Assembly (NCBI RefSeq): GCF_003236335.1
Contig: NZ_POUB01000034.1
Span: forward strand, 1 to 32,384
Length of the DNA stretch: 32,384 bases
From: Micromonospora deserti
GTDB lineage: Bacteria > Actinomycetota > Actinomycetes > Mycobacteriales > Micromonosporaceae
Reading direction: 5' to 3'
Within the stretch, counting starts at the first letter, position 1. The number at the start of each line of letters is the position of its first letter. Below, piece after piece: positions 16,282 through 24,622 of this stretch. The notes under the pieces were generated by a model. That model had not been told where the DNA came from. It was given only the letters and a program-made list of their open reading frames with translations, and did no database searches. Both the position numbers and the translations under genes were made by a program.

Positions 16282-17229
16282 GTGAGCACGCTGCCGCAAC
16301 ACCCGTCCGAAGGGACGAAACGGGAACGCCCTTCCGCGGCGGTGGCCCGGGCGGCCCGGGCGCTCGCCGCCGCCGGGGTCGAGGCGGCGCGGGCCGAGGC
16401 TGAACTGCTCGCCGCGTACCTGCTCGGGGTGCCCCGGGGGCGACTCGCGCTGGCGGACGGGTTCACCCCGGAACAGCTGGACCGCTTCGACGCGCTGGTC
16501 GCCCGGCGGGCCGACCGGGAGCCGTTGCAGCACCTCACCGGCAGCGCCGCCTTCCGGCACCTGGAGTTGGCGGTCGGGCCGGGCGTCTTCGTGCCCCGCC
16601 CGGAGACCGAGCTGCTGGCCGGCTGGGGCGTCGAGCAGGGCCGGCGGTGGCCGGCTCCGCTGGTGGTGGACCTGTGCAGCGGTTCCGGCGCGATCGCGCT
16701 GTCGGTCGCCCAGGAGTTGCCGGCCGCCCGGGTGGTGGCGGTGGAGGGCTCGCCCGCCGCGCTGTCCTGGCTGCGGCGCAACGCGGCGTCCCGGGCCGCG
16801 GCGGGGGACCGGCCGGTCGGGGTGGTGGCGGCGGACGTCACCGCGCCGGACCTGCTGGCCGACCTGGCGGGCCGGGTCGACGTGCTGCTGTGCAACCCGC
16901 CGTACGTGCCGGCGGGCGCGGTCGTGCCGCCGGAGGTGGACCGGCACGATCCGGCGGACGCGGTCTTCGGCGGCGCCGACGGGCTGGCGGTGATCCGGCC
17001 GGTGATCGCCCGGGCGGCGGTGCTGCTGCGCCCCGGCGGGGTGCTCGGCGTCGAGCACGACGACACGCACGGCACGGCGGTGCCCGGGCTGCTCGCCGCC
17101 GACGGCCGGTACGAGGCGATCGCGGACCATCCGGACCTCGCCGGGCGGCCCCGCTTCGCCACCGCGTCCCGCCGGGCGGACGGCCAGCACGCCGGCCCCG
17201 GCCCGGCGTGGCAGACTGCTTCCTCGTGA
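16282..17229 (+). CDS. prmC: Release factor glutamine methyltransferase
   Basis: SAM-dependent N5-methylation of the GGQ glutamine of release factors 1 and 2; cytoplasmic, 315 aa. Residues about 15-85 form the helical substrate-binding domain, then VPRPETE, the glycine-rich SAM loop DLCSGSG (130-136), and the catalytic NPPY (205-208) of glutamine/adenine methylases. The GTG start is fixed by the CATGAT -10 6 nt upstream and the absence of other in-frame starts nearby. The C-terminus is a low-complexity tail of about 15 residues. The stop overlaps the start of the next gene by one base (TGATG), so the two are probably translationally coupled. Confidence 0.95.
   Translation: MSTLPQHPSEGTKRERPSAAVARAARALAAAGVEAARAEAELLAAYLLGVPRGRLALADGFTPEQLDRFDALVARRADREPLQHLTGSAAFRHLELAVGPGVFVPRPETELLAGWGVEQGRRWPAPLVVDLCSGSGAIALSVAQELPAARVVAVEGSPAALSWLRRNAASRAAAGDRPVGVVAADVTAPDLLADLAGRVDVLLCNPPYVPAGAVVPPEVDRHDPADAVFGGADGLAVIRPVIARAAVLLRPGGVLGVEHDDTHGTAVPGLLAADGRYEAIADHPDLAGRPRFATASRRADGQHAGPGPAWQTASS
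17212..17217 (+). promoter_or_regulatory. Possible internal -10 before the Sua5-family gene
   Basis: CAGACT inside the end of prmC, 8 nt before GTG 17226, with no Shine-Dalgarno for either possible start. It may give a leaderless transcript independent of prmC. Confidence 0.3.
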
Positions 17230-17873
17230 TGCTCTACGACTGCCGGTCGCCCGCCGACCGGGACCGCGGCATCGCTGCGGCCATCGAGGCGGTCAAGAAC
17301 GGCGAGCTGGTCGTCCTGCCCACCGACACGGTCTACGGGATCGGCGCGGACGCGTTCACCCCGTACGCCGTGAAGGCCCTGCTCGACGCCAAGGGCGGCC
17401 GGCCGGCGCCGCCGCCGGTGCTGATCGGCTCGCGGCACACCCTGGACGGGCTGGTCTTCTCGCTGCCCAGCGCGGCGCGGGAGCTGGTCGAGGCGTTCTG
17501 GCCTGGTGCGCTGACCATCGTGGTCGAGCACTCGCCCAGCCTGCGCTGGGACCTCGGCGACACCTCCGGCACCGTCGCGGTGCGGATGCCGCTGCACCCG
17601 GTGGCGTTGGAGGTGCTGCGGGAGACCGGGCCGATGGCGGTCGCCTCGGCCAACAAGGCAGGCCAGCCGCCGGCGGTCACCGCCGAGGCGGCCCGCGACC
17701 AGCTCAGCTACTCGGTCCGGGCGTACCTGGAGGCCGGGCCCGCCCCGGATCCGGTGCCGAGCACGATCGTGGATCTCACCGGCGAGGTGCCGCAGGTCCT
17801 GCGCCAGGGTGCCGTCCCGCTGGAGAAGCTGCGCGACGTGGTGCCGGACATCGTCGAGAGCCAGGTGGCCTAG
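17229..17873 (+). CDS. tsaC: L-threonylcarbamoyladenylate synthase (TsaC/Sua5 family)
   Basis: Makes threonylcarbamoyl-AMP from threonine, bicarbonate and ATP, the first step of the t6A37 modification in ANN-decoding tRNAs; cytoplasmic, 214 aa, the short TsaC length without the Sua5 C-terminal domain. Seen: LPTDTVYGIGADA (substrate loop), FWPGALTIV and VASANKAGQPP (the S-x-N motif). The usual K-G-R segment after the first helix reads AKGGRPAPPP, apparently one residue shorter with the Arg shifted. The ATG overlaps the prmC stop by one base; an in-frame GTG three bases upstream (17226) fits leaderless initiation from CAGACT and is an equal candidate. The stop overlaps the GTG of the phosphatase gene by one base. 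Confidence 0.93.
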   Translation: MLYDCRSPADRDRGIAAAIEAVKNGELVVLPTDTVYGIGADAFTPYAVKALLDAKGGRPAPPPVLIGSRHTLDGLVFSLPSAARELVEAFWPGALTIVVEHSPSLRWDLGDTSGTVAVRMPLHPVALEVLRETGPMAVASANKAGQPPAVTAEAARDQLSYSVRAYLEAGPAPDPVPSTIVDLTGEVPQVLRQGAVPLEKLRDVVPDIVESQVA

Positions 17874-18484
17874 TGCCTCCGTTCACCGTGCTGCACGTGT
17901 GCATGGGCAACATCTGCCGGTCGCCGATGGCCGAGCGGCTGCTGGCCCTCGCCGTCCGGGAGCGGCTGGCCCGGCGGGAACTCGATCCGCGCCGCGCCGA
18001 GGAACTGCTGCACAGCCACAGCGCCGGCACCGGCGGCTGGCACGCCGGGGAGGAGATGAACCCGCCCGCGGCCCGCCAGGTCGGCAGCCGGGGCGGCAGC
18101 GTCGCCGGGTTCGCCGCGCGCAAGCTCCGCTCGGACCACATCGACGCCGCGGATCTCGTCCTCACCGCCACCGCCGACCAGCAGGAGTACGTGGTGGCGC
18201 TGCGCCCGGACGCGGCGGCGCGCACCTTCGTCCTCGGCGAGTTCGGCCGGCTGCTGGCGGCGGTGGACGCCGCCGGGCTGCCGCCGGCCGAGGCCACCCC
18301 GGAGGGGGTGTACGCCCGGGGCGTGGCCCTGGTGGCGGCGGTCCACGCCGCCCGGCGGGGCACCACGCCGCTACCCACCGACGACCTCGACGACCCGTGG
18401 GGGCGGGGCGACCAGTGCTTCAGCCGGGTCGCCGACGAGATCGAGGAGACGGTCCACCCCCTCGCCGCCGCGCTGCTGCCCTGA
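17873..18484 (+). CDS. Low-molecular-weight protein-tyrosine phosphatase
   Basis: Cytoplasmic LMW-PTP-fold phosphatase, 203 aa, longer than the usual 150-165. The N-terminal catalytic loop is CMGNICRS, with nucleophile C10 and R16. The general-acid aspartate is probably in DDPWG near residue 180. The loop position that is Thr in the protein-arginine phosphatase YwlE and Ile in tyrosine phosphatases is Ile (I14) here, which favours phosphotyrosine. The extra length lies between about 110 and 165. The GTG overlaps the preceding stop by one base (TAGTG). The order Sua5-family gene then phosphatase parallels ywlC-ywlE in Bacillus. Arsenate reductase is less likely because the second and third redox cysteines of that family are not seen. 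Confidence 0.88.
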   Translation: MPPFTVLHVCMGNICRSPMAERLLALAVRERLARRELDPRRAEELLHSHSAGTGGWHAGEEMNPPAARQVGSRGGSVAGFAARKLRSDHIDAADLVLTATADQQEYVVALRPDAAARTFVLGEFGRLLAAVDAAGLPPAEATPEGVYARGVALVAAVHAARRGTTPLPTDDLDDPWGRGDQCFSRVADEIEETVHPLAAALLP

Positions 18485-18541
18485 CCCGGCCGCCGTACGG
18501 GTGATACGGCTTGCGAGTTTCCTGCGGGTTTGGGGGAAAGA

Positions 18542-18567
18542 GGTCACCGAAGGGTCAAATCGGGTCA
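18542..18567 (+). promoter_or_regulatory. Three phased GGTCA direct repeats upstream of the PBP gene
   Basis: GGTCA occurs at 18542, 18553 and 18563, spaced 11 and 10 nt, one helical turn each, ending 45 nt before the ATG. This is the geometry of response-regulator operators. The first unit, GGTCACC, is 6 of 7 to the PhoP repeat GTTCACC. The binding protein is unknown. Confidence 0.4.
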
Positions 18568-18611
18568 TTCTGAACGGGTCCTAGCGCGACCGGCTCCTGC
18601 GGGGAGAGCTG

Positions 18612-20723
18612 ATGACCCGGGCACATCTCGAAAAGATCATGACCGTGCTGATCGCCGGCGTCCTGGCCGGGCTGGTGCTCGCGGCGGCGGCGCTGCCGGT
18701 CGCGTTGGTGTTCGGAGTGGGTTTCTCGGCGCTCGCCGCGCCGTACTCCGAGCTGCCGAACACGTTGCGTACGCCGCCCACCGCCCAGCGCTCCAACCTC
18801 TACGCCAACGACGGCGCCACCCTGATCACCTCCTTCTACCAGGAGGACCGGGTGGACGTGCCGCTGGCCGAGGTGGCGCCGGTGATGCGCCAGGCGATCG
18901 TGGCCGCCGAGGACGAACGGTTCCACGAGCACAGCGGGGTCGACATTCGCGGCGTGGTGCGGGCCTTCACCGTGAACAGCCGAGACGGCACCACCCGGCA
19001 GGGCGCCTCCACGCTGACCATGCAGTACGTCCGCAACGTGCTCAGTAGCGACCCCCGGCTCAGCGAGCGGCAGCGGGCCGCCGCCACCGAGGTCAGCACC
19101 GTCCGCAAGATCCAGGAGATGCGGTACGCGCTGGCCCTGGAGCGGGAGCTGACCAAGGACGAGATCCTCGCCCGCTACCTCAACATCGCGTACTTCGGCG
19201 CCGGGGCGTACGGGGTGGCCGCCGCCAGCAAGCGGTACTTCTCCAAGGCACCGGCCGACCTCACCCTGGCCGAGGCCGCGATGCTCGCCGGCCTGGTCCG
19301 CTCGCCGCACTCCGACGACCCGATCAACGGCGACGCGGACAGCGCCCTGGCCCGCCGGGCGTACGTGCTGGACCGGCTGGTGGAGTCCGGCCAGGTCCCG
19401 CCCGAGGAGGCGGCCCGGGCCAAGGGTGAGCAGCTGAACCTGCGGCCCAGCGAGACGCCGAACGACTGCACCGCGGTTCCCGCCGCGCACAACGACTGGG
19501 GCTTCTTCTGCGACTGGTTCACCCGCTGGTGGAACGCGCAGTCGGCGTTCGGGGCGACGGTCGACGAGCGGCAGCTCACGCTGCGCCGGGGTGGCTTCAC
19601 GATCGTCTCCTCGCTCGATCCGGGGGTGCAGCGCGCCGCCACCGAGCAGGTGCGCCGGATCTATCCGACGACCGACCGCCGGGCGCTGCCCACCGCGGTG
19701 GTCCAGCCCGGCACCGGCCGGGTGCTGGCCATGGCGGTGAACCGCACCTACAGCGTGGAGGCCAACCCGCCCGGGCGGAAGAACCACCCGAACACGGTCA
19801 ACCAGCTGGTGGCCGGCGGCGGGACGATCGAGGGCTACCAGGCCGGCTCGACGTTCAAGTTGTTCACCCTGCTGGCCGCGCTGGAGTCCGGGCTCCCGCT
19901 GGGCACCGAGTACGACGCGCCGGCCCGGATCGTCACCGGCTACCCGGTCAGCGGGCCGGCGAGCTGCGACGGTTACTGGTGCCCGGGGAACGCCAACGAG
20001 TCGATGGACGGGCGGCACACCATGTGGACCGCCTTCGGCGAATCGGTCAACACGTACTTCGCCTGGCTGGCCGAGCGGGTGGGCGCGGACCGGGTGGTGG
20101 AGATGGCCGAGCGGCTCGGGATCGTGTTCCGCGCCGAGTCCGACGCCCGGCTCGCCCGCCACGGCGCGCGCCACTGGGGGCCGTTCACCCTCGGCGTCTC
20201 CGCGACCACCCCGCTCGACCTGGCCGGCGCGTACGCGGCGGTGGCGGCCGAGGGGACGTGGTGCGCGCCGCTCCCGGTCGTCTCGATCACCGACGCCGCC
20301 GGCCGTCCGGTGGCCGCGGCCAGGCCGGACTGCCGTCAGGTGATCGACGCCGACGTGGCCCGCGCGGCGGCGGACGCGGCCCGCTGCCCGGTCGGCGACC
20401 AGTCGATGTACGGCCGCTGCGACGGCGGCACCGCGTCCGGGCTGCGTGAGCAGTTGGGCCGCCCGGTGGCCGGCAAGACCGGCAGCTCCGAGGGGTACGC
20501 GACGGAGACCGTGGTCGCCTTCACCCCGCAGCTGGCGGTCGCCTCGATCGCCGCCAACCCCGACGATCCGCGGGACGCGGTGGGCCAGGCGGTGCAGGGC
20601 CGGATGGTGCAGGCGGTGGGCGAGATGATGTCGTTCGCCCTGCGCGACGAGCCGGTTCGGGACTTCGTGCCGCCCAGCGAGGTGACGGCCTTCCAGGTCA
20701 CCGGCGCCCGGACCGGCGACTGA
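18612..20723 (+). CDS. Class A penicillin-binding protein
   Basis: Bifunctional peptidoglycan glycosyltransferase and DD-transpeptidase, 703 aa. One N-terminal membrane anchor (about residues 10-45) leaves the rest outside. The GT51 domain has [10 protein letters not shown] with catalytic E100, GASTLTMQ (131-138; many relatives have STxTQQ, here the first Gln is Met) and RYLNIAYFG. The transpeptidase domain has STFK (nucleophile S413, K416), SVN (478-480) and KTGSS (622-626). No PASTA domain follows. Eight cysteines lie in the external part, an even number that could form disulfides. GGGAGAG precedes the ATG by a few bases. The gene is monocistronic, between the phosphatase gene and the glyA promoter. 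Confidence 0.95.
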   Translation: MTRAHLEKIMTVLIAGVLAGLVLAAAALPVALVFGVGFSALAAPYSELPNTLRTPPTAQRSNLYANDGATLITSFYQEDRVDVPLAEVAPVMRQAIVAAEDERFHEHSGVDIRGVVRAFTVNSRDGTTRQGASTLTMQYVRNVLSSDPRLSERQRAAATEVSTVRKIQEMRYALALERELTKDEILARYLNIAYFGAGAYGVAAASKRYFSKAPADLTLAEAAMLAGLVRSPHSDDPINGDADSALARRAYVLDRLVESGQVPPEEAARAKGEQLNLRPSETPNDCTAVPAAHNDWGFFCDWFTRWWNAQSAFGATVDERQLTLRRGGFTIVSSLDPGVQRAATEQVRRIYPTTDRRALPTAVVQPGTGRVLAMAVNRTYSVEANPPGRKNHPNTVNQLVAGGGTIEGYQAGSTFKLFTLLAALESGLPLGTEYDAPARIVTGYPVSGPASCDGYWCPGNANESMDGRHTMWTAFGESVNTYFAWLAERVGADRVVEMAERLGIVFRAESDARLARHGARHWGPFTLGVSATTPLDLAGAYAAVAAEGTWCAPLPVVSITDAAGRPVAAARPDCRQVIDADVARAAADAARCPVGDQSMYGRCDGGTASGLREQLGRPVAGKTGSSEGYATETVVAFTPQLAVASIAANPDDPRDAVGQAVQGRMVQAVGEMMSFALRDEPVRDFVPPSEVTAFQVTGARTGD

Positions 20724-20765
20724 GCCCGGGCGGCGCCGACCGGCCCGTTCCCGGGTGCGGCCCAA

Positions 20766-20771
20766 TAGACT
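20766..20771 (+). promoter_or_regulatory. -10 element for leaderless glyA
   Basis: TAGACT, 8 nt before the glyA GTG, with no Shine-Dalgarno between. It is the same hexamer as before rho and atpC. Confidence 0.5.
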
Positions 20772-20779
20772 CTGGCGCT

Positions 20780-22069
20780 GTGGACACCGAGACGAGCACC
20801 TTCTGGGGGCCGGACTTCGACCAGCTCCGCGCCACCGACCCGGAGATCGCGGGGGTGGTGCTCGGCGAGCTGGACCGGCTCCGGGGCGGCCTGCAACTGA
20901 TCGCGAGCGAGAACCTCACCTCGCCCGCCGTGCTGGCCGCGCTCGGCTCCACGCTGACGAACAAGTACGCCGAGGGCTACCCGGGCCGGCGCTACTACGG
21001 CGGCTGCGCGGAGGTGGACCGGGCCGAGGAGATCGGCATCGCGCGGGCGAAGGAGCTCTTCGGCGCCGAGCACGCCAACCTCCAGCCGCACTCCGGCGCC
21101 AGCGCCAACCTGGCCGCGTACGCCGCCCTGGTGCAGCCGGGGGACACCGTCCTGGCGATGGACCTGCCGCACGGCGGGCACCTCACCCACGGCAGCCGGG
21201 TGAACTTCTCCGGCAAGTGGTTCGCCACCGTCGGGTACACCGTCCGCCGGGACACCGAGCTGATCGACTACGACGAGGTGCGGGACCTCGCCCTCGCCCA
21301 CCGGCCCAAGATGATCATCTGCGGCGCGACCGCGTACCCCCGGCTGATCGACTTCGCCCGGTTCCGGGAGATCGCCGACGAGGTGGACGCCTACCTCATG
21401 GTCGACGCCGCGCACTTCGTCGGGCTGGTCGCCGGCCGGGCCATCCCGTCGCCTGTGCCGTACGCCGACGTCGTCTGCTTCACCACCCACAAGGTGCTGC
21501 GCGGCCCGCGCGGCGGGATGATCCTCTGCCGCGAGTCGCTGGCCCAGCGGATCGACAAGGCGGTCTTCCCGTTCACCCAGGGCGGCCCGCTGATGCACGC
21601 CGTGGCGGCCAAGGCCGTCGCGCTGCGCGAGGCCGCGCAGACCGAGTTCCAGGCGTACGCCGCGCAGGTGGTGCGCAACGCGCAGGCCCTGGCCGCCGGG
21701 CTGGCCGCCGAGGGGATGCGGCCGGTCTCCGGGGGCACCGACACCCACCTGGCGCTGATCGACCTGCACGGCACGGGGGTGACCGGCGCGGACGCCGAGG
21801 CGCGCTGCGACGCCGCCGCCATCACCCTGAACAAGAACGCGATCCCGTACGACCCGCAGAAGCCGATGGTGGCCTCCGGCATCCGGGTCGGCACGCCCAG
21901 CGTCACCACCCAGGGCATGCGGGAACCGCAGATGCGTCAGGTCGCCGGGTTGATCGCCCGGGCGGTGCACACCGATCCCGCCGCACCCGGGGGCGCCGAC
22001 AAGCTGGCCCGGGTGGCGTCCGAGGTGGCCGAGCTGGTCGCCGAGTTCCCGGCGTACCCCCGTGGCTGA
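20780..22069 (+). CDS. glyA: Serine hydroxymethyltransferase
   Basis: PLP enzyme converting serine and tetrahydrofolate to glycine and methylene-tetrahydrofolate, the main one-carbon source; cytoplasmic, 429 aa. Seen: LIASENLTS near the start, [15 protein letters not shown] (substrate loop), [21 protein letters not shown] (PLP-ring Asp-x-x-His) and the Schiff-base lysine K238 in [11 protein letters not shown]. The GTG is 8 nt after TAGACT and has no ribosome site, so initiation is probably leaderless. The 3' end overlaps the next gene by 8 nt, linking glyA transcriptionally to the ATP synthase locus. Confidence 0.97.
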   Translation: MDTETSTFWGPDFDQLRATDPEIAGVVLGELDRLRGGLQLIASENLTSPAVLAALGSTLTNKYAEGYPGRRYYGGCAEVDRAEEIGIARAKELFGAEHANLQPHSGASANLAAYAALVQPGDTVLAMDLPHGGHLTHGSRVNFSGKWFATVGYTVRRDTELIDYDEVRDLALAHRPKMIICGATAYPRLIDFARFREIADEVDAYLMVDAAHFVGLVAGRAIPSPVPYADVVCFTTHKVLRGPRGGMILCRESLAQRIDKAVFPFTQGGPLMHAVAAKAVALREAAQTEFQAYAAQVVRNAQALAAGLAAEGMRPVSGGTDTHLALIDLHGTGVTGADAEARCDAAAITLNKNAIPYDPQKPMVASGIRVGTPSVTTQGMREPQMRQVAGLIARAVHTDPAAPGGADKLARVASEVAELVAEFPAYPRG

Positions 22070-22511
22070 GCCGGGGGTGCGCGGCGCGGCGGCGACCGCG
22101 GCGGCCGACCGGCGCTGGCGGCTGCGGCACCTGCCGGTGCTGCTGGCCGCCACCGGCCTGCTGATGGTCACGGCGGCGCTGGCCGGCGCGGTGACCGGCG
22201 GCGCGGTGGCCGCCCTCGGCGCGGCGCTCGGGGTGGGTGTGACGGCGGCCAGCTACACCCTGACCACCGTGGTGCTGGCCTGGGCCGACCAGGTCAACCC
22301 GCAGCTGGTGCTGCCGTTCGGGCTCGGCCTGTACGCCGCCAAGTTCACCCTGCTCGGCGTGGTGATGGTCGGCGTGGCGTCGACCGGCTGGGCCGGGTTG
22401 ATCCCGCTCTGCCTCGGCATCGCCGCCGGCGTGGTGGGCTGGACCGGCGTGCACATCTGGTGGCTCACCACCGTGCACGCCCGCCGGGCGGGTGGCGTTC
22501 GCGGCGGGTGA
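22062..22511 (+). CDS. atpI: AtpI-like small membrane protein
   Basis: Integral membrane protein of 149 aa with four predicted helices (about 25-45, 50-74, 83-106, 110-136) and basic ends. Its position upstream of atpB, its size and its four-helix plan match the actinobacterial ATP synthase protein I (AtpI, proposed c-ring assembly helper). I do not see a diagnostic motif, so the assignment rests on context. The GTG lies inside the glyA 3' end (8-nt overlap, no ribosome site), implying translational coupling to glyA. The following 200 nt hold a leader ORF and hairpins before atpZ. Confidence 0.7.
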   Translation: MAEPGVRGAAATAAADRRWRLRHLPVLLAATGLLMVTAALAGAVTGGAVAALGAALGVGVTAASYTLTTVVLAWADQVNPQLVLPFGLGLYAAKFTLLGVVMVGVASTGWAGLIPLCLGIAAGVVGWTGVHIWWLTTVHARRAGGVRGG

Positions 22512-22614
22512 GCACGGTGGACACCGCGATGACCACCGGCGCTGTCCCACCCCTCGGACGCCGGCGAAATGTGTCCGCCATCGGTCATTTTCTGGCCGGC
22601 GGAAGGGGAGTAGC

Positions 22615-22674
22615 GTGCCCACAGACGACCCTGCCCGCCCGAGGCCCACACAACCACGGTTGTGCGGGGGGTGA
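22615..22674 (+). CDS. Putative 19-aa leader peptide before atpZ
   Basis: GTG-initiated ORF, MPTDDPARPRPTQPRLCGG, with a strong ribosome site (GGAAGG at 22601-22606, 8 nt before the GTG). That is better than the signals of most genes in the window. It ends 41 nt before the atpZ ATG. It is rich in Pro and Arg, and a 7-bp palindrome lies over its last codons. No known family. It may be an attenuating leader peptide or a chance ORF. Confidence 0.4.
   Translation: MPTDDPARPRPTQPRLCGG
22649..22664 (+). promoter_or_regulatory. Palindrome CACAACC-AC-GGTTGTG before atpZ
   Basis: Perfect 7-bp inverted repeat with a 2-nt centre, either a DNA operator or an RNA hairpin. A second hairpin, GAGGC-ACA-GCCTC, follows at 22673-22685, flanked by G and C runs that can extend it. 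Confidence 0.4.
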
Positions 22675-22699
22675 GGCACAGCCTCGTCTCCCCGACTGA

Positions 22700-22705
22700 T
22701 ATCGT
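22700..22705 (+). promoter_or_regulatory. Possible -10 of the atp operon
   Basis: TATCGT, 10 nt before the atpZ ATG, which lacks a Shine-Dalgarno; TGATAT at 22698 is an overlapping alternative. It would give an almost leaderless atpZ message. No -35 is recognised. Confidence 0.4.
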
Positions 22706-22715
22706 TCGCCCCGTC

Positions 22716-22952
22716 ATGGCTGGTGACCAAAACCCCCGAACCGGCGGCGGCCCGGACGATGTTCCGACCGGTGCCGGCCAAGGTTGGACCGCGCTCGCGT
22801 ACCTGATCACGGGCATGCTCGTGTGGGGTTTCATCGGCTGGCTGGTCGACCAGTGGCTCGACACCGGCGGCATCGCCACCGGGATCGGCGTCGTGCTCGG
22901 CATGGCCGGGGGGATCGTCCTGGTCGTCCGCCGACTCGGCACGCCTACTTAG
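22716..22952 (+). CDS. atpZ: AtpZ/AtpI-family small membrane protein
   Basis: 78 aa with two helices (about 24-46 and 52-72) after a polar Gly/Pro-rich N-terminus. The helix 1 segment GFIGWLVDQWLDT with a buried Asp, followed by a Gly-rich second helix, is the AtpZ (ATPase_gene1) pattern. Members lie immediately upstream of atpB in many bacteria and are linked to ATP synthase assembly or divalent-ion handling. Its stop is 11 nt before the atpB GTG and overlaps the atpB ribosome site. Confidence 0.8.
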   Translation: MAGDQNPRTGGGPDDVPTGAGQGWTALAYLITGMLVWGFIGWLVDQWLDTGGIATGIGVVLGMAGGIVLVVRRLGTPT

Positions 22953-22963
22953 GAAGGGACGCG

Positions 22964-23761
22964 GTGTTCGGACAGGCGAACGTCCTGGCACAGGGCGAGG
23001 CAGCATTCCCACCCAGCGTGGAGGATTTCTACCTGCCCAGCATCCTGCCGTGGGGTGCGGAGAACTCCTACTGGTTCACCAAGATCACCGCGATGGTCTG
23101 GATCGCCGTCGGCGTTTTGATCATCTTCTTCCTGGTCAGCTACCGGAAGCCGCAGCTGGTGCCGACGAAGAAGCAGTGGTTCGCCGAGTCGATCTACGGC
23201 TTCGTGCGGAACAACATCGCGGTCGACATGATCGGGCACGCGGGTGTGCGGTTCGCGCCGTACTTCACCACGCTGTTCTGCTTCATCCTGCTGACCAACT
23301 TCTTCGCCATCCTGCCGGGCTTCCAGATCTCGCCGAACTCGCACATCGCCTTCCCCGCGATCCTTGCGGTGATCAGCTACGTGCTCTTCATCTACGCGGG
23401 CATCCGGCACCACGGCGCCGGCAAATTCATCAGGAATTCACTGATCCCGCCGGCACCCTGGTACATCCTGCCGCTGCTGATCCCGATCGAGTTCTTCTCG
23501 ACCTTCCTCGTCCGGCCGTTCTCGCTGGCCGTGCGTCTCTTCGCGAACATGTTCGCCGGCCACATGCTCCTGCTGGTCTTCACGCTCGGCGGCTTCGCGA
23601 TGCTCAACGCCAACGCCTGGTTCGCGCCGGTCTCGGTGCTGTCCTGGGTGATGACCGTGGCGCTCACCTTCCTCGAGTTCCTGGTGATCGTCCTGCAGGC
23701 CTACGTCTTCACCGTGCTGACCGCCAGCTACGTGCAGGGCGCGCTCGCCGAAGAGCACTGA
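22964..23761 (+). CDS. atpB: ATP synthase Fo subunit a
   Basis: Membrane stator subunit holding the two proton half-channels against the c-ring, 265 aa, five to six helices. The essential arginine is R191 in SLAVRLFANMFAGHM (E. coli R210). NFFAILPGFQ and the C-terminal FLEFLVIVLQAYVFT are typical. The GTG at 22964 has AGGAAGGG at 22951-22958 as ribosome site and gives a family-like N-terminus; in-frame sequence further upstream is the shadow of atpZ. Confidence 0.96.
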   Translation: MFGQANVLAQGEAAFPPSVEDFYLPSILPWGAENSYWFTKITAMVWIAVGVLIIFFLVSYRKPQLVPTKKQWFAESIYGFVRNNIAVDMIGHAGVRFAPYFTTLFCFILLTNFFAILPGFQISPNSHIAFPAILAVISYVLFIYAGIRHHGAGKFIRNSLIPPAPWYILPLLIPIEFFSTFLVRPFSLAVRLFANMFAGHMLLLVFTLGGFAMLNANAWFAPVSVLSWVMTVALTFLEFLVIVLQAYVFTVLTASYVQGALAEEH

Positions 23762-23786
23762 TCCACCGCACCAACCGTTGTCGTCC

Positions 23787-24054
<268 letters not shown>

Positions 24055-24082
24055 CCCCCGCCCTTCGACCGGGAGGTTTTCC

Positions 24083-24622
24083 ATGTTCCTGCTCGCCGCC
24101 GAGGGTGGTGAAGCGTCCCACAACCCGATCATTCCGCTCTGGCAGGAGCTCGTGGTCGGGACCATCGCCTTCGCCGTGCTCTGCTTCGTGCTGATGAAGT
24201 TCGTCTTCCCCCGGATGGAGCAGACGTTCCAGGCGCGGGTCGACGCGATCGAGGGCGGCATCAAGCGCGCCGAGGCCGCGCAGGCCGAGGCGAACCAGCT
24301 GCTCGAGCAGTACCGCGCGCAGCTCGCCGAGGCGCGGACCGACGCCGCCAAGATCCGGGATGACGCCCGGGCCGACGCCGAGGGCATCCGCCAGGACATC
24401 CTCGCCAAGGCGCGGGAGGAGTCCGACCGGATCATCGCGGCCGGCAAGGAGCAGCTCGCCGCCGAGCGGGCCACCATCGTGCGCGAGCTGCGCACCGAGG
24501 TCGGCACCATCGCGGTGGACCTGGCCAGCAAGATCGTCGGTGAGTCGCTCGCCGACGAGGCGCGCCGCAAGGGCACCGTGGACCGGTTCCTGAGCGGTCT
24601 CGAGAGCGCGGGGGCCCGCTGA
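24083..24622 (+). CDS. atpF: ATP synthase Fo subunit b
   Basis: Peripheral stalk subunit, 179 aa: one membrane helix (about 21-42) then a long charged Ala/Glu/Arg coiled coil (about 45-175) reaching the delta subunit. GGGAGG lies 6 nt before the ATG. The stop overlaps the atpH start by one base (TGATG). Only one b gene is present, so the stalk is a b homodimer; this is unlike mycobacteria, where a second b is fused to delta. Confidence 0.95.
   Translation: MFLLAAEGGEASHNPIIPLWQELVVGTIAFAVLCFVLMKFVFPRMEQTFQARVDAIEGGIKRAEAAQAEANQLLEQYRAQLAEARTDAAKIRDDARADAEGIRQDILAKAREESDRIIAAGKEQLAAERATIVRELRTEVGTIAVDLASKIVGESLADEARRKGTVDRFLSGLESAGAR

Noticed and set aside
17873..18484. Arsenate reductase (ArsC) for the LMW phosphatase-fold protein
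   Set aside because: Only the CMGNICRS loop is shared; the distal redox cysteines of thioredoxin-type ArsC are not seen and no ars genes are nearby.
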